From NCBI RefSeq assembly GCF_017744395.1, contig NZ_JAGIBI010000006.1, positions 310,001 to 374,000 on the forward strand: DNA of 64,000 nt, in the 5' to 3' direction. The position numbers and the translations under genes are program-made. Source of the stretch: Herbaspirillum sp. Its GTDB lineage: Bacteria; Pseudomonadota; Gammaproteobacteria; Burkholderiales; Burkholderiaceae_D. The notes below the pieces were generated by a model, which searched no databases, was not told the DNA's origin, and saw only the letters and a list, made by a program, of their open reading frames with translations. This document shows, piece after piece, positions 50,336-60,821 of this stretch (its first letter is position 1; every line of letters begins with the position of its first letter).

Positions 50336-50590
50336 ATGGTCGTTATTCGTTTAGCTCGTGGCGGCGCCAAGAAGCGCCCCTTCTACAACATCGTTGCAAC
50401 TGATTCGCGCAATCGCCGCGATGGTCGTTTCATCGAGCGTATCGGCTTCTACAACCCGGTCGCATCGGGCAAGGAAGAAGTCGTGCGTATCGCTGCCGAC
50501 CGCCTGGCTCACTGGCAAGGCGTTGGCGCACAACTGTCGCCGACCGTTGCTCGCCTGGTTGCCGACGCCGGCAAGAAGGCTGCTGCCTAA
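50336..50590 (+). CDS. rpsP: 30S ribosomal protein S16
   Basis: 84 aa. '[20 protein letters not shown]' and '[19 protein letters not shown]' are the S16 signature blocks. First gene of the conserved rpsP-rimM-trmD-rplS operon. Confidence 0.98.
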   Translation: MVVIRLARGGAKKRPFYNIVATDSRNRRDGRFIERIGFYNPVASGKEEVVRIAADRLAHWQGVGAQLSPTVARLVADAGKKAAA

Positions 50591-50673
50591 TTAAGTTTGT
50601 CCAGCCTGTTTTCCAGTGCGCCGACTTGATGGCGCGTGGAAGCAGGCCAGATGTGGCGCATTAGTGAGTATTA

Positions 50674-51255
50674 GTGAATAAGCCAGCTCAGCCAGGTTTC
50701 TCGGCACCCGACGATCTCGTGACCGTCGGCCATGTGACGGGAGCCTATGGCATTCAGGGCTGGGTTCGCGTGCGTCCCTATTCGGCCGAAGCGGATGCTT
50801 TGCTGAATGCGAAAACCTGGTGGCTGGAGAAATCCGGCCTGCCCAAGCAGGATGTCGAAGTCATGCAGTCCAAGGGGCATAGCGGCGATGTGGTCGCGCG
50901 CCTGACCGGCGTGGCTGACCGCAATGCCGCCGAAGCGCTCAAGGGAAATGTGGTTCACATCTCCCGCAAGCACTTCCCTGTGCTGGATGACGGCGAATTC
51001 TACTGGGTCGACCTGATCGGCGCCTCGGTGGAAAACCTGCAGGGCGAACAACTGGGCGTGGTGTCCGACCTGATGGACAACGGCGCCCATCCGATCCTGC
51101 GCGTGGCGGTGCCGGTGCAGGAAGCCGGGCAGGACGACGCCAAAGGGAAGCCGGCTGGCGCGCCTGAATTGCTGATCCCGTTTGTCGACCAGTTCGTCAA
51201 GACGGTACAGCAGCAAGAAAAGAAGATCATCGTCGACTGGGGACTGGATTACTGA
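50674..51255 (+). CDS. rimM: ribosome maturation factor RimM
   Basis: 193 aa, GTG start at 50674. '[20 protein letters not shown]' opens the N-terminal domain; '[14 protein letters not shown]' begins the PRC-barrel domain. It binds S19 and helps 30S 3'-domain assembly. Conserved order between rpsP and trmD. Confidence 0.95.
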   Translation: MNKPAQPGFSAPDDLVTVGHVTGAYGIQGWVRVRPYSAEADALLNAKTWWLEKSGLPKQDVEVMQSKGHSGDVVARLTGVADRNAAEALKGNVVHISRKHFPVLDDGEFYWVDLIGASVENLQGEQLGVVSDLMDNGAHPILRVAVPVQEAGQDDAKGKPAGAPELLIPFVDQFVKTVQQQEKKIIVDWGLDY

Positions 51256-51322
51256 CTGCGGTCAGTTTTTTCATTTCCGGCGTTGCCGGGATCAAACAAG
51301 GTTTCATGGAAATGGAGGCGTG

Positions 51323-52072
51323 ATGCAGTTCGATGTCGTCACTCTGTTTCCCGAGATGTTCGCGGCGCTGACGCAGTCCGGCATTACCCGCCGGGCGCTG
51401 GAGCAGAAGCGCTGGGGCCTGTCGCTGTGGAATCCGCGCGATTTCACCACCGACAACCACCGTACCGTGGACGATCGCCCTTATGGCGGCGGTCCCGGCA
51501 TGGTGATGCTAGCCAAGCCGCTGCAGGCCGCCATCGGCGCCGCCAAGCAGCGCCAGCAGGACCTGGGCCTGGCTGCGCCGCGCGTGGTTTACCTGTCGCC
51601 GCAAGGCGCGCCGCTGACCCACGAACGCGTGGTCGGCCTGTCGCAGGAGCCGGGTGTGGTGCTGCTGTGCGGACGCTACGAAGCGATCGACCAGCGCCTG
51701 CTCGACAAATGCGTGGATGAGGAAATCAGCATCGGCGATTTCGTCCTCTCCGGCGGCGAATTGCCGGCGATGGCGCTGATGGATGCGGTGATCCGGCTGC
51801 TGCCGGGTGCGCTCAACGATGGCGCCTCGGCGGTGGAAGACAGTTTCGTCAACGGCTTGCTCGACTGTCCGCACTATACGCGGCCGGAAGAGTACGAAGG
51901 CGAGGCGGTGCCGGCGATCCTGCTGGGCGGCCACCATGCCGAGATCCAGAAATGGCGTCGCCAGCGCGCGCTGGAGGCGACCCAGGCCAAGCGCCCCGAC
52001 CTGATCGTGAGGGCGCGCGAAAACGGCCTGCTGAGCCGGGCCGATGAAAAGTTTTTGAGCGGTTTGCAGTAA
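51323..52072 (+). CDS. trmD: tRNA (guanine-N1-)-methyltransferase TrmD
   Basis: 249 aa SPOUT methyltransferase. '[11 protein letters not shown]' start, '[13 protein letters not shown]' and '[20 protein letters not shown]' then '[14 protein letters not shown]' (the SAM knot) are family marks. Methylates G37 of tRNAs. The ATG at 51323 has GGAGG 5-7 bp upstream. Confidence 0.97.
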   Translation: MQFDVVTLFPEMFAALTQSGITRRALEQKRWGLSLWNPRDFTTDNHRTVDDRPYGGGPGMVMLAKPLQAAIGAAKQRQQDLGLAAPRVVYLSPQGAPLTHERVVGLSQEPGVVLLCGRYEAIDQRLLDKCVDEEISIGDFVLSGGELPAMALMDAVIRLLPGALNDGASAVEDSFVNGLLDCPHYTRPEEYEGEAVPAILLGGHHAEIQKWRRQRALEATQAKRPDLIVRARENGLLSRADEKFLSGLQ

Positions 52073-52215
52073 AGAAGTTGTACCAGCAGTACCCGCCGGT
52101 TCGCCGGCGGCAACGTGCAGCGGTTCGGCCGCTGTGATTGAAACCCCATCCTCTACCGGGCAACAAGATAGGCCGCAAGGCACCAGCGCCGGCAAGATGG
52201 TTACAGGAGCAAAAA

Positions 52216-52593
52216 ATGGATCTGATCCAGAAACTCGAGCAAGAAGAGATCGCGCGTCTCGCCAAGAACATCCCCGAATTCGCCCCCGGCGACACCGTGG
52301 TCGTGAACGTCAACGTGGTTGAAGGCACCCGCAAGCGCGCCCAGGCCTACGAAGGCGTCGTGATCGCACGTCGCAACCGTGGCCTGAATTCCAACTTCAT
52401 CGTTCGCAAGATTTCGTCCGGTGAAGGCGTCGAGCGTACTTTCCAACTGTACTCGCCGCTGATCGCTTCGATCGAAGTCAAGCGTCGCGGTGACGTTCGC
52501 CGCGCCAAGCTGTACTACCTGCGTGAGCGTTCGGGCAAGTCGGCTCGCATCAAGGAAAAGCTGCCCAGCCGCGCTGCAAAGGCTGCTGAGTAA
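52216..52593 (+). CDS. rplS: 50S ribosomal protein L19
   Basis: 125 aa. '[20 protein letters not shown]' and '[20 protein letters not shown]' with '[20 protein letters not shown]' are the L19 signature. ATG at 52216 behind AGGAG; the open frame from 52138 is leader. 143 bp separate it from trmD. Confidence 0.97.
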   Translation: MDLIQKLEQEEIARLAKNIPEFAPGDTVVVNVNVVEGTRKRAQAYEGVVIARRNRGLNSNFIVRKISSGEGVERTFQLYSPLIASIEVKRRGDVRRAKLYYLRERSGKSARIKEKLPSRAAKAAE

Positions 52594-52617
52594 TTTCCGG
52601 CATGCATATGCTTCAGG

Positions 52618-52648
52618 AAAAGGGGTGTCTCGCGACGCCCCTTTTTCA
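52618..52648 (+). terminator. terminator of the rpsP operon
   Basis: 12-bp stem containing one G-U pair (52618-52629/52634-52645) with a TCGC loop and a run of T residues ending the hairpin. Confidence 0.85.
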
Positions 52649-52691
52649 TTTCCGCTCCATCTCCAGTTCCAGACGTTAAGCCGAGTACGCC

Positions 52692-53363
52692 GTGGCCAGT
52701 TTCGATCCCGCCATTCTTCCCGTGGATGCCGTCGCCGGCGAGGGCGCGCTGGAACCTGCGCGCCTGAACGCCGACTGGCTGCGCCGCCGCTTCGCCGATC
52801 CGCCCCGCTGGGAACCGGAGCACAGCGGCGACCAGATAGTGCGCATGGCCGAGGCACAGGGGCGTTTCCGGCAAGCCGCGGTGCTGATGCCTATCGTGCT
52901 GCGTCCGGAAGGACTGACGGTGCTGTTCACCCAGCGTACCGACGACCTCAAGGACCATGCCGGCCAGATCAGCTTCCCCGGCGGGCGCCGTGAAGACTTC
53001 GACAGTTCGGCCATCGATACCGCGCTGCGCGAGACCGAAGAGGAAATCGGCCTGGCGCGCCGCCATGTCGAGGTGATCGGTTCCCTGCCGGATTACCTGA
53101 CCGGCACCGGCTACCGCGTCACGCCCGTGGCCGGCCTGATCGAACCGCCCTTCGACACCGTGGCCGACCCGCGCGAGGTGGCCGAGATCTTCGAGGTGCC
53201 GCTGGCCTTCCTGATGGATGGCGCCAACCACGAGCGCCGTTCGGTCGACCTGCCGCCGCCGGTGGGCCGCCGCAGCTTCTACACCATGCCTTACCGGCAC
53301 TATTTCATCTGGGGCGCCACGGCCGGGATGCTGCGCAACCTGTTTCATTTTTTGCGCGGTTGA
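52692..53363 (+). CDS. Nudix hydrolase, CoA pyrophosphatase type
   Basis: 223 aa, GTG start. 'TVLFTQRTDDLKDHAGQISF' followed by PGG is the UPF0035 CoA-pyrophosphatase block (LLTxR...LxxHxGQxxFPGG) and 'ALRETEEEIGL' ends the Nudix box. It would cleave CoA or related pyrophosphates. The box has Asp-Phe-Asp where many Nudix enzymes have Glu, as in this subgroup. Short gap after the rpsP operon terminator. Confidence 0.88.
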   Translation: MASFDPAILPVDAVAGEGALEPARLNADWLRRRFADPPRWEPEHSGDQIVRMAEAQGRFRQAAVLMPIVLRPEGLTVLFTQRTDDLKDHAGQISFPGGRREDFDSSAIDTALRETEEEIGLARRHVEVIGSLPDYLTGTGYRVTPVAGLIEPPFDTVADPREVAEIFEVPLAFLMDGANHERRSVDLPPPVGRRSFYTMPYRHYFIWGATAGMLRNLFHFLRG

Positions 53364-53477
53364 GCCGCTCACGCGCGGCACTTGCTTATCGATTAAGTTC
53401 CCCCGGTGAATCAATTGTTTGATTCCCATCATGCACTGCGCTATCGTACTGGCTACAGAGACCCCTAAGGCTGCTTG

Positions 53478-54437
53478 ATGACATTCCTCTCCATTCTCTT
53501 TGCGCTGTTAATCGAACAACTCAAACCACTGCGTGCGGATAACCCGATTTATGCATCGATCAAGTCTTTCGCCGGCAGCATAGAGGGCTGGTTCAATGCC
53601 GGCCACGCGCACCACGGCCGGCTCGGCTGGGCGGTGATGGTCGGCGCGCTGACCGTGCCTGTCGCGCTGATCTATTGGCTGTGCGTGCACATCAGCCCGG
53701 TGGCGGCGTTCGCCTGGAACGTGCTGATCGTCTACCTGACGCTGGGTTTCCGCCACTACAGCCACTATTTCACCTCGATCCAGCTGGCATTGAACAGCGG
53801 CGACGAAATGACGGCGCGCGCCTTGCTGGCCGAATGGATCAAGCAGGACACTTCCGACATGGATGTCAGCGAGATCTCCCGCATCGCTTCCGAGCGCGCG
53901 CTGATCACCACGCACCGCCACGTGTTCGGCGTGTTCTTCTGGTTCCTGATGCCGGTCGGCCCGGCGCTGGCGGTGATGTACCGCGTTTCCGAATACCTGG
54001 CGCGCGCCTGGAACGAGCCCGATCACATGAAGTACGAGGCCTTCGGCCGCTTCGCCGCGCGCGCCTTCTACTGGATCGACTGGATTCCGGCGCGCATGAC
54101 CGCAGCCGCCTTCGCCGTGGTCGGCAACTTCGAGGATGCGATCTACGCCTGGCGCAATTTCGCCAGCCGCTGGGACGACGAGGCGGCCGGCATCATCCTG
54201 GCCGCGGGCGGCGGCGCGATGGGCGTGCGATTCGGCACGCCCAAGGAAACCGCGGCCGGCATCGTCCTGCCGGCCGATGCGGCCACGGTCGACACCCTGC
54301 CGGAAGAGAGCGACGGCCTGCCGGGCGACACGCCATCCCCGCGCACCCTGCAAAGCACCGTCGGCCTGGTCTGGCGCGCCTTGTTGCTATGGATGTTCCT
54401 GTTGCTGCTGCTGTCGGTGGCGGTGTGGATGGGCTGA
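53478..54437 (+). CDS. CobD/CbiB-like integral membrane protein
   Basis: 319 aa, several hydrophobic helices ('FLSILFALLIEQLKPL', 'AVMVGALTVPVALIYWLCV', 'FGVFFWFLMPVGPALAVMY' and a last one at 'ALLLWMFLLLLLSVAVWMG'). 'GDEMTARALLAEW' and 'ASERALITTHRHVFGVFFWF' recall the CobD/CbiB/AmpE group. In many betaproteobacteria it lies alone without cobalamin genes, so a true cobinamide synthase role is doubtful. ATG at 53478. Confidence 0.78.
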   Translation: MTFLSILFALLIEQLKPLRADNPIYASIKSFAGSIEGWFNAGHAHHGRLGWAVMVGALTVPVALIYWLCVHISPVAAFAWNVLIVYLTLGFRHYSHYFTSIQLALNSGDEMTARALLAEWIKQDTSDMDVSEISRIASERALITTHRHVFGVFFWFLMPVGPALAVMYRVSEYLARAWNEPDHMKYEAFGRFAARAFYWIDWIPARMTAAAFAVVGNFEDAIYAWRNFASRWDDEAAGIILAAGGGAMGVRFGTPKETAAGIVLPADAATVDTLPEESDGLPGDTPSPRTLQSTVGLVWRALLLWMFLLLLLSVAVWMG

Positions 54438-54452
54438 CCATCCTGCAGGAAA

Positions 54453-54482
54453 ACAAGCGGGCTCAGGCCCGCTTGTTTTTTT
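54453..54482 (+). terminator. intrinsic terminator after the CobD-like gene
   Basis: 9-bp stem ACAAGCGGG/CCCGCTTGT (54453-54461/54468-54476) with a CTCAGG loop and a T7 run. Confidence 0.9.
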
Positions 54483-54792
54483 GGGAACGCGCCATTGCGC
54501 ATCCCGGTATACTTTCGATTCCATGCTTCCGGTTCCGTGGCCGCAGAGGCGGCAACTTGTTTTTGCGCCTGATGCAAGCTGGATGAAAGTTGTAGTCGGT
54601 TAAGATGGCAGGTTCTGGCCACAGGAGGCGGGGAGGCCAGGGTGGAAGACCGTAGAACCCAAGTCTTCTATAAGATATAATACATAACCGCAGGCACCCA
54701 CGCATCGATTGCGAAGGCACCTCGGAAATCAGAGCCCAAGTCCCAACAGGACCGGGGCATTCGGTTGCAAGCGCTTTAGAAGAACTGCAAGC
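54483..54792. other. intergenic region before the DUF3579 gene
   Basis: 310 bp with no credible gene. A TATAAT at 54676-54681 lies in an AT-rich patch and could be a -10 box for the DUF3579 gene, giving a leader of about 105 nt; no clear -35 is seen. A second TATACT lies at 54509-54514. Confidence 0.5.
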
Positions 54793-55140
54793 ATGGCTGA
54801 TCCCATCAAACCCTCCAACGCGCCGTCGCAAGAATTCATCATCCTCGGGCAAACCTCGGATGGCAGGCAATTCCGCCCCAGCGATTGGGCGGAACGGCTG
54901 TGCGGCGTGATGTCGTGCTTTCGCCCAGAGGGCTCGGGCGGCCGCAATGCCCACCTGAAATATTCTCCCTACGTGCTGCCGACGATGATCAACGGCATCC
55001 GTTCCGTGGTGGTCAACCAGGCGCTGCGCGAACTCGATCCGCTGGCCTACCACTTCGTCGCCAATTTCGCCAAGGACAACGACCTGCAGGTGATCGACGC
55101 CTGTGTCTTGCCCGAACCTTCCTCGCGCGACAAGGGCTGA
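54793..55140 (+). CDS. DUF3579 domain protein
   Basis: 115 aa. 'FIILGQTSDGRQFRPSDWAE' and 'SCFRPEGSGGRNAHLKYSPY' followed by 'RSVVVNQALRELDPLAYHFV' are the DUF3579 pattern, a small cytoplasmic protein widespread in betaproteobacteria with no defined function. ATG at 54793. Confidence 0.88.
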   Translation: MADPIKPSNAPSQEFIILGQTSDGRQFRPSDWAERLCGVMSCFRPEGSGGRNAHLKYSPYVLPTMINGIRSVVVNQALRELDPLAYHFVANFAKDNDLQVIDACVLPEPSSRDKG

Positions 55141-55413
55141 CCGCCCCTGCCGCATCGCAGCACCAGCTTCCCCATTGCCTGCTTCCTGTCCTGCAGGCGA
55201 TCCCGCCAGCGGCTACACTAACCAAGTTGTCGTATGCCGCGCCGGCCATGCCGCACGGCATCGGTTTCAGCATCTCTTATCGCTCAGCCGGCAGGACTCA
55301 GCCAGAGCTGTACGGGGTTATCGGGCCGTTTCCGGTCCTCGGAACCTGTATCGGGAAATGGAATTCCTCCGCCTCCCCCGAGCGGTTCCCCATACTTACG
55401 GAGAAGAAGCATC

Positions 55414-56802
55414 ATGAAACACCGCATGGAGCGCGATACCTTCGGCCTGATCGAAGTCCCGGACGACAGGCTGTGGGGTGCGCAGACCGAACGCTCGCTG
55501 CACCACTTCCATATTTCCACCGAACGCATGCCGGCCGAACTGATCGTCGCGCTGGCGGCCGTCAAGCGCGCCTGTGCCACCGTCAACCGCGACCTTGGCA
55601 AGCTGGACGGCAAGAAGGCCGACGCCATCATCGCCGCCGCCGACGAGGTCATCGCCGGCCAGCATCCGCTGGAATTCCCGCTGTCGGTCTGGCAGACCGG
55701 CTCCGGCACCCAGAGCAACATGAACATGAATGAGGTGCTGGCCAACCGCGCTTCCGAAATTCTGGGCGGCGTGCGCGGCGAAGAGCGCCTGATCCATCCC
55801 AACGACGACGTCAACCGCAGCCAGTCTTCCAACGACATCTTCCCGACGGCCATGCACGTGGCCGCCTGCATGGCCGTGGCGGCGCACCTGATCCCCGCGC
55901 TGCACAAGCTGCGCGCCACCCTGCAGGAAAAAGCCGACAAGTTCGCCGACGTCGTCAAGATCGGCCGCACCCACCTGCAGGACGCGACCCCGCTGACCCT
56001 GGGCCAGGAATTCTCCGGCTACGTCGCGCAACTGGCGCATGCCGAAACGGGCATCATCGCCACCCTCAGCGGCTTGTCCGAACTGGCTGCCGGCGGCACC
56101 GCGGTCGGCACCGGCCTGAATGCCCATCCGGCATTCGGCGAGCGCGTGGCGGCGGAGTTGGCCAGGCATTTCGGTTTCCCGTTCAAGACCGCGCCCAACA
56201 AGTTCGCCGCGCTGGCCGGCCACGATGCGCTGGTGGCGGCCCACGGCGGCCTGAAGACGCTGGCGGCGGCCCTGATGAAGATCGCCAACGACGTGCGCTG
56301 GCTGGCTTCCGGCCCGCGTTCGGGCCTGGGCGAGATAACCATCCCGGAAAACGAACCGGGCAGCTCCATCATGCCGGGCAAGGTCAACCCGACCCAATGC
56401 GAAGCGCTGACCATGCTGTGTGCGCAGGTGTTCGGCAACGACGTCGCGCTCAATATCGGCGGCGCCTCCGGCAACTTCGAACTGAACGTCTTCAAGCCGG
56501 TGATCATCCATAACTTCCTGCAAAGCGTGCGCCTGCTGGCCGACGGCATGGCCAGCTTCGAGGAGCATTGCGCGCGCGGCATCGAAGCCAACCGCGAGCG
56601 CATCGCCGACCTGATGGAACGTTCGCTGATGCTGGTGACCGCGCTGGCGCCGCACATCGGCTACGACAAGGCCGCCAAGATCGCCAAGCAGGCGCACCAC
56701 GACGGCACCACGCTAAAGGAAGCCGCGCTGGCGCTGGGCTATGTGACCGAACAGCAGTTTGCCGAATGGATCAAGCCGGAAGAGATGACGCATCCGGGCT
56801 GA
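55414..56802 (+). CDS. fumC: class II fumarate hydratase
   Basis: 462 aa. '[20 protein letters not shown]' is the fumarase/aspartase signature, with '[15 protein letters not shown]' and '[20 protein letters not shown]' as the other conserved regions. Hydrates fumarate to malate in the TCA cycle; oxygen-stable, no Fe-S cluster. '[20 protein letters not shown]' at 55414 is the typical start; the frame before is leader. Confidence 0.97.
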   Translation: MKHRMERDTFGLIEVPDDRLWGAQTERSLHHFHISTERMPAELIVALAAVKRACATVNRDLGKLDGKKADAIIAAADEVIAGQHPLEFPLSVWQTGSGTQSNMNMNEVLANRASEILGGVRGEERLIHPNDDVNRSQSSNDIFPTAMHVAACMAVAAHLIPALHKLRATLQEKADKFADVVKIGRTHLQDATPLTLGQEFSGYVAQLAHAETGIIATLSGLSELAAGGTAVGTGLNAHPAFGERVAAELARHFGFPFKTAPNKFAALAGHDALVAAHGGLKTLAAALMKIANDVRWLASGPRSGLGEITIPENEPGSSIMPGKVNPTQCEALTMLCAQVFGNDVALNIGGASGNFELNVFKPVIIHNFLQSVRLLADGMASFEEHCARGIEANRERIADLMERSLMLVTALAPHIGYDKAAKIAKQAHHDGTTLKEAALALGYVTEQQFAEWIKPEEMTHPG

Positions 56803-56830
56803 TTTTTCCGGCCGGCAGGCATGGGATGGC

Positions 56831-56866
56831 GGGGCATGGGCGCAAGCTCCATGCCCCGTTTTCTTT
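56831..56866 (+). terminator. intrinsic terminator after fumC
   Basis: 9-bp stem GGGGCATGG/CCATGCCCC (56831-56839/56849-56857) followed by GTTTTCTTTC. Confidence 0.8.
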
Positions 56867-57100
56867 CTTGCGGCCAACCTTGGCCATTGCCGCGGATCCC
56901 TTGATTGCAAAGGCCTTGCGCCCTTGTGTATAGCAATATTGATTTGGGTTACGAATTGAAACAACCGAGGTTTTCCGGCGAGCCGCGGCGTATATTGATT
57001 GCATGAGATGGATGCGCGTATCGCCAGTGCCGGCGAGGGATTTGGCGGATTTTGGCGAGCGCCGCATGCGGTTGGAACAGGGATATTCCCAGAGGCAAAA

Positions 57101-57427
57101 ATGAAAAAACTGGCGGCAATCGGAATATGCGGCGTGCTTGCCGTGGCGGGCCTGATGGCCAGCGCGGCGACTTACGCGCATCCGCGCTTTTACGGCGGCG
57201 TGGTGATCGGCGGTCCGGTCTGGGTGCCGCCCCCGATCTACTATCCGCCGCCGGTCTACATCGAGCGCGCGCCGCCGCCGGTTTATGTCGAGCAGCCGCG
57301 CCAGGATTTCTGGTACTACTGCCCGGAATCGAGGGCTTACTACCCCTATGTCCAGAGCTGCCCCAGCAACTGGATGAGGGTGGTGCCCAATACCCCTGAC
57401 ACGCCAGGGGCACCGCCGCCGCAATAA
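57101..57427 (+). CDS. small secreted proline/tyrosine-rich protein
   Basis: 108 aa. Signal peptide 'MKKLAAIGICGVLAVAGLMA' with cleavage near 'TYAHP'. The mature part is rich in Pro, Tyr and Val ('WVPPPIYYPPPVYIERAPPP') and ends with 'YYCPESRAYYPYVQSCP', a two-Cys aromatic motif frequent in small envelope proteins. Function unknown. An upstream ATG at 56999 is not used because the signal peptide would be internal. Confidence 0.78.
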   Translation: MKKLAAIGICGVLAVAGLMASAATYAHPRFYGGVVIGGPVWVPPPIYYPPPVYIERAPPPVYVEQPRQDFWYYCPESRAYYPYVQSCPSNWMRVVPNTPDTPGAPPPQ

Positions 57428-57492
57428 GCATGCGGCCGGAGATGGCGCTGCCGCGATGCCGGCAGCGGCCCAGGACACAGCGAGGACATATC

Positions 57493-58053
57493 GTGAAAAC
57501 CATTTACAAGACCGCCACGGCGGCCACCGCCATCGGCGCCTTGCTGGCGCTCGGCGGCTGCGTCAGCGTGCCGACCGGTCCTTCGGTCATGGCCATGCCC
57601 GGCAAGGGCAAGAGCTATGAACAGTTCCGCGCCGACCAGGCGCAGTGCCAGCAATATGCGCAGGATGCCATCGGTGGCCAGGCGCAGCAGACCCAGAACA
57701 GCGTGACCAACAGCGCGGCCGTAGGCACCGCGGTGGGCGCTGTGGCCGGCGCATTGGTCGGCGCGGCGTCGGGCAATGCCGGGGCCGGTGCGGCCATCGG
57801 CGCAGGCGGCGGTTTGCTGGTCGGCAGCGCCGCCGGCAGCAATGCGGCCGCCGGCGGCAACTATTCGATGCAGCAGCGCTACGACATGACCTATACCCAA
57901 TGCATGTACAGCAAGGGCAACCAGGTCGAGAGCCAGCGCCAGGTCACCACCTATACCTATTATCCGCGCCGCTACTACTACGCGCCGCCGCCTCCTCCGG
58001 GATACTACGGCCCTCCGCCGGTGTACTACGGGCCGCCGCCGGGCGCGTATTGA
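57493..58053 (+). CDS. glycine-zipper lipoprotein with Pro/Tyr-rich tail
   Basis: 186 aa, GTG start at 57493 behind GAGGAC. Lipobox 'IGALLALGGC' (Cys23). Residues ~72-120 are a Gly/Ala zipper ('GTAVGAVAGALVGAASGNAG', 'GAAIGAGGGLLVGSAAGS') that can insert in membranes as in other glycine-zipper envelope proteins. A tyrosine-rich tail ends 'PPPGYYGPPPVYYGPPPGAY'. It shares the Pro-Tyr style with the preceding gene, 65 bp away, so the two probably act in the same envelope process. Confidence 0.82.
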   Translation: MKTIYKTATAATAIGALLALGGCVSVPTGPSVMAMPGKGKSYEQFRADQAQCQQYAQDAIGGQAQQTQNSVTNSAAVGTAVGAVAGALVGAASGNAGAGAAIGAGGGLLVGSAAGSNAAAGGNYSMQQRYDMTYTQCMYSKGNQVESQRQVTTYTYYPRRYYYAPPPPPGYYGPPPVYYGPPPGAY

Positions 58054-58070
58054 ACCATGTCCCTATAACG

Positions 58071-58102
58071 AAAAACCGCATCCATCGGATGCGGTTTTTT
58101 TA
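58071..58102. terminator. bidirectional intrinsic terminator
   Basis: Stem CCGCATCC/GGATGCGG (58076-58083/58087-58094) with A5 before and T7 after, so it can act on both strands between the lipoprotein and the convergent LysR gene. Confidence 0.85.
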
Positions 58103-58125
58103 TGGCTGAAGCAGGTCCAAGCGGC

Positions 58126-59028
58126 TCAATCCTCATCCAGCGCCTGGAATTGCGCCGCCAGAAAATCCACCAGTGCCCGTACCGCCGGCAACAAGCCCCG
58201 GCGCGAAGCGAACACGGCATGGATGATCTCGCGCCGCGGCGCCCAGCCGGGAATCACATGAATCAGTTCGCCGCGGGCAATCTGCTCCTGCACCATCATC
58301 GAGGGCAACTGCACGACGCCCACGCCGGCCACGGCGGCGGTCCGCAAGGCCAGCATGCCGCGCGTGATCAGGCGCGGATGGTGGCGCACGGCGGCCTCGG
58401 CGCCATCGGGCCCGATCAGGTTCCAGACGTGTTCCTGCTGGGGCAGGCCCAGTCCCATGCTGGGCAGGCCGGCCAGGTCGGCAGGCATCGTCGGAATGCC
58501 GTTGGCCAGCAGGTCGGGGCAAGCCACCAGGCATTGTCCGCGCTCGGCCAGCACGCGCATCACCAGGTCGCTGTCCTCGATCGGCCCCGGGCGCACCCGG
58601 ATGGCGACGTCGATGCCTTCGCCCACCACATCCACGCGCCGGTTGGTTTCCTCCAGATGGATCTCCACGCCAGGGTAGGCCACCATGAAGGCCGCCACCA
58701 TCCCGGCAATGCGCGCATCCAGCAGCGCCACCGGGCAGGTCATGCGCACGATGCCGCGCGGTTCGGCATGGATGCGGGCCACTGATTCGTCGGCAGCCTC
58801 GGCTTCCACCAGCATCGCCTTGCAATGGCTGTAGTAGGTCTGGCCGATCTCGGTAACGGCGAAGCGCCGGGTCGAGCGCTGGATCAGGCGCGCGCCGAGG
58901 CGTTCCTCCAGCAAGGCGATGCGCCGGCTCAGCTTGGATTTGGGCACGCCCAGGGCGCGCCCCGCCGGGGAAAAGCCGCCGTGTTCCACCACCTGCACGT
59001 AGTAGTAGAGGTCATTCAGGTCGCGCAT
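58126..59028 (-). CDS. LysR-family regulator
   Basis: 300 aa. HTH 'LYYYVQVVEHGGFSPAGRAL' then 'VPKSKLSRRIALLEERLG' and 'LIQRSTRRFAVTEIG'; effector domain with 'GEGIDVAIRVRPG'. Divergent from a pirin gene with 121 bp between; in related genomes this regulator, pirin and a cysteine hydrolase form a set. 'MRDLNDLYYYVQ' at 59028 is the likely start. Confidence 0.9.
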   Translation of the reverse strand: MRDLNDLYYYVQVVEHGGFSPAGRALGVPKSKLSRRIALLEERLGARLIQRSTRRFAVTEIGQTYYSHCKAMLVEAEAADESVARIHAEPRGIVRMTCPVALLDARIAGMVAAFMVAYPGVEIHLEETNRRVDVVGEGIDVAIRVRPGPIEDSDLVMRVLAERGQCLVACPDLLANGIPTMPADLAGLPSMGLGLPQQEHVWNLIGPDGAEAAVRHHPRLITRGMLALRTAAVAGVGVVQLPSMMVQEQIARGELIHVIPGWAPRREIIHAVFASRRGLLPAVRALVDFLAAQFQALDED

Positions 59029-59149
59029 GGCTTTATCGTTCTTTAAATAGGACACTGATGGCAAATATTAGCATCTACCGCCTGGATCGTTTCAATCCTA
59101 TTCTGCTCATGACGCCACAGCATGTTGCGTGGCTTATCAGGAGATGAGC

Positions 59150-60055
59150 ATGAAGAAGATCCTCGGCATCTATAGCGCCCCCCGCCAACACTGGGTTGGC
59201 GACGGATTCCCGGTGCGTTCGCTGTTCGGCTACGACGGCCTGGGTCGGCACCTGAGCCCGTTCCTGCTGCTAGACCATGCCGCCCCGACCCGTTTCGAGC
59301 CCGCCGTGCGTCCTCGCGGCGTCGGCCAGCATCCGCACCGGGGCTTCGAAACGGTGACCATCGTCTACCAGGGTGAATTGGAGCACCGGGACTCTACCGG
59401 CGCAGGCGGGCGCATCGGCCCCGGCGACGTGCAATGGATGACCGCCGGCGGCGGCATCCTGCATGAGGAGTTCCACTCCAAGGCCTTCACCGAACGCGGC
59501 GGCACCATCGAAATGGTGCAACTGTGGGTGAACCTCCCGGCCCGGGACAAGATGGCGTCGCCGCGCTACCAGACGTTGCTGGATGCGCAGATTCCGTCGG
59601 TGGAGCTGCCTGAGGGCGCCGGCCGGGTCCGCGTGATCGCCGGCGAGTTCGGCGGCCGGCGCGGCCCGGCGCAAACCTTCACGCCGATGGACGTGTGGGA
59701 CGTGCGCATCCGCCAGGGCGGCATTGCCCGCTTCGAGGCGAAGGCGGGCCATTCGCTGGCGATGGTCGTGCTGCACGGCACGGTGCTGGTCAACGGCAAC
59801 GACGTCGCCCGCGAAGGGCAACTGGTGCATTTCGACCGCGCTGGCAGCGACGTAGAAATCGAAGCCAACAACGATGCCACGCTGCTGTGGCTGTCCGGTG
59901 AACCGATCGATGAGCCGGTGGTGGGTTACGGCCCGTTCGTGATGAACAGCGAAGCCGAGATCCGCCAGGCGATTGACGATTTCAACGGCGGTCAATTCGG
60001 GCGCATCGCGCCGGCAACGCCTGCGGCCGGACAGCGGCAGGAAACCGTCGAGTAA
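59150..60055 (+). CDS. pirin family protein
   Basis: 301 aa bicupin. '[12 protein letters not shown]' and '[20 protein letters not shown]' carry the iron-binding His residues, '[20 protein letters not shown]' and '[11 protein letters not shown]' complete the N-terminal cupin. Some pirins oxidise quercetin; others are redox-dependent co-regulators. The ATG at 59150 has AGGAG at a good distance; one at 59144 is too near. Confidence 0.92.
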   Translation: MKKILGIYSAPRQHWVGDGFPVRSLFGYDGLGRHLSPFLLLDHAAPTRFEPAVRPRGVGQHPHRGFETVTIVYQGELEHRDSTGAGGRIGPGDVQWMTAGGGILHEEFHSKAFTERGGTIEMVQLWVNLPARDKMASPRYQTLLDAQIPSVELPEGAGRVRVIAGEFGGRRGPAQTFTPMDVWDVRIRQGGIARFEAKAGHSLAMVVLHGTVLVNGNDVAREGQLVHFDRAGSDVEIEANNDATLLWLSGEPIDEPVVGYGPFVMNSEAEIRQAIDDFNGGQFGRIAPATPAAGQRQETVE

Positions 60056-60131
60056 GCAGCCGGCAGGCCCATTGCCGCATCGGGCCTGCCGCCATCGAGG
60101 AGCATTTTTTCCATTTCAAAAGGAGCACACC

Positions 60132-60821
60132 ATGAGCACATCCAATATCCCGGCCAATTTCAACGGCGTACGCCCCATCATCAACCCGGACGATGCGGCG
60201 ATGCTGCTGATCGACCACCAGAGCGGCCTGTTCCAGACCGTCAAGGACATGCCGATGACCGAACTGCGCGCCAACGCCACCACCCTGGCCAAGATCGCGA
60301 CGCTGGCGAAGATCCCGGTCATCACCACGGCTTCGGTGCCGCAAGGCCCGAACGGTCCGCTCATTCCCGAAATCCATAAATACGCTCCGCATGCGCAGTA
60401 TGTGGCGCGCAAGGGCGAGATCAACGCCTGGGACAACCCCGAATTCGTGGCCGCGGTCAAGGCCACCGGCCGCAAGCAGCTCATCATCGCCGGCACCATC
60501 ACCAGCGTATGCATGGCGTTCCCGAGTATCGCCGCGGTGCATGCGGGCTACCAGGTGTTTGCCGTGATCGATGCCTCCGGCACCTACTCGAAGATGGCGC
60601 AGGAGATCACCCTGGCGCGCGTGGTGCAGGCTGGCGTGGTGCCGATGGACACGGCCGCCGTCTGTTCCGAGGTGCAAAAGACCTGGAACCGCGAAGATGC
60701 GCTGCAATGGGCCGAAGCCTACAGTTCGGTGTTCCCGCCGTACCAGCTGCTGATCGAAAGCTATGCCAAGGCCCAGGAAGTGGCCCGCAACGACGAGCAA
60801 CTGGATTCGCAGCGCGCGTGA
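60132..60821 (+). CDS. isochorismatase-family cysteine hydrolase (YcaC-like)
   Basis: 229 aa. Catalytic triad visible: Asp in '[12 protein letters not shown]', Lys in '[11 protein letters not shown]' and Cys in '[12 protein letters not shown]'. Such enzymes hydrolyse amides or enol ethers; the substrate is unknown. Preceded by AAAGGAG; follows the pirin gene by 76 bp, probably in one transcript. Confidence 0.9.
   Translation: MSTSNIPANFNGVRPIINPDDAAMLLIDHQSGLFQTVKDMPMTELRANATTLAKIATLAKIPVITTASVPQGPNGPLIPEIHKYAPHAQYVARKGEINAWDNPEFVAAVKATGRKQLIIAGTITSVCMAFPSIAAVHAGYQVFAVIDASGTYSKMAQEITLARVVQAGVVPMDTAAVCSEVQKTWNREDALQWAEAYSSVFPPYQLLIESYAKAQEVARNDEQLDSQRA

Noticed and set aside
53478..54437. Cobinamide synthase (cobD) in a cobalamin pathway
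   Set aside because: No other cobalamin gene or cobalamin riboswitch is in the window and only a general family resemblance is seen.
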